The notes under the pieces: model-generated
What the model was told of the DNA's origin: nothing
What the model saw: the letters and a program-made list of their open reading frames with translations, nothing else
The model's database searches: none
Position numbers and translations under genes: made by a program
Source: Siderastrea siderea
Taxonomy: Eukaryota; Cnidaria; Anthozoa; Scleractinia; Rhizangiidae
NCBI GenBank assembly: GCA_964030785.1
Contig: OZ034971.1
Location: 44,688,304 to 44,752,303, forward strand
Direction of reading: 5' to 3'
DNA length: 64,000 nucleotides
Shown here: piece after piece, positions 63,961 to 64,000 of the stretch
How the letters are laid out: every line of letters starts with the position of its first letter
Numbering within the stretch: position 1 is the stretch's first letter

Positions 63961-64000
63961 ACTAAAGGTGATCATTACTCTGGATGTAATTAAGCAGCCT

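Overview
The window looks like nuclear DNA of an anthozoan cnidarian, most likely a stony coral. This is inference from the content: AT-rich DNA with split genes, a receptor combining Ig domains and a TIR domain, several retroelement classes (BEL/Pao, DIRS, Penelope-like, LINE) and many small inverted-repeat transposons. No sequence search was possible, so the taxon is not proven.

Layout. 1-15 kb is repeat-rich and has no convincing host gene. It holds a 1.67-kb imperfect inverted repeat (1504-3174), a tRNA-headed SINE-like repeat (3181-3600), a 5'-truncated Penelope-like element with reverse transcriptase and GIY-YIG endonuclease (3717-5438), a CAGGGGCG-ended MITE (5643-6342) and a direct segmental duplication of about 2.5 kb (8689-11149 and 11997-14832). 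The second copy was later hit by a TTAA-flanked MITE. 15-21 kb holds a long hairpin, an element carrying a two-variant minisatellite, and an inverted repeat that is probably a DIRS terminus. 21185-27488 is a complete, young BEL/Pao retrotransposon (285-bp LTRs, CAAGG target duplication, 1861-codon open frame) inserted into the end of a degenerate DIRS element (27494-29470).

From 30.9 kb to 53.2 kb on the plus strand runs the main host gene: an Ig-TIR receptor of IL-1R/TLR-like architecture. Six exons were recovered: Ig-like 30898-31161, Ig 38822-39136, Ig 39936-40268, stalk 48410-48475, transmembrane 49767-49892 and TIR 52664-53157. Every internal boundary is phase 1. Its introns are packed with transposons: a TTAA-flanked long-inverted-repeat element (31356-36958) that contains a second TTAA-flanked element carrying three tandem tRNA-like units, and a second, decayed BEL/Pao on the minus strand (40748-48143, CCTGC target duplication), itself hit by two DNA elements.

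A second copy of the receptor lies tail to tail on the minus strand (TIR exon 60408-60856, transmembrane exon 61375-61506); its upstream exons are outside the window or lost. Between the two copies sits an intact 439-codon tyrosine-recombinase gene of the Crypton type (57022-58341, minus), flanked by inverted ends. The receptor pair presumably encodes membrane signalling proteins with extracellular Ig domains and a cytoplasmic TIR domain. The rest is mostly mobile DNA whose nesting gives a relative order of insertions. Exon limits are read from splice consensus and phase only, without transcripts.
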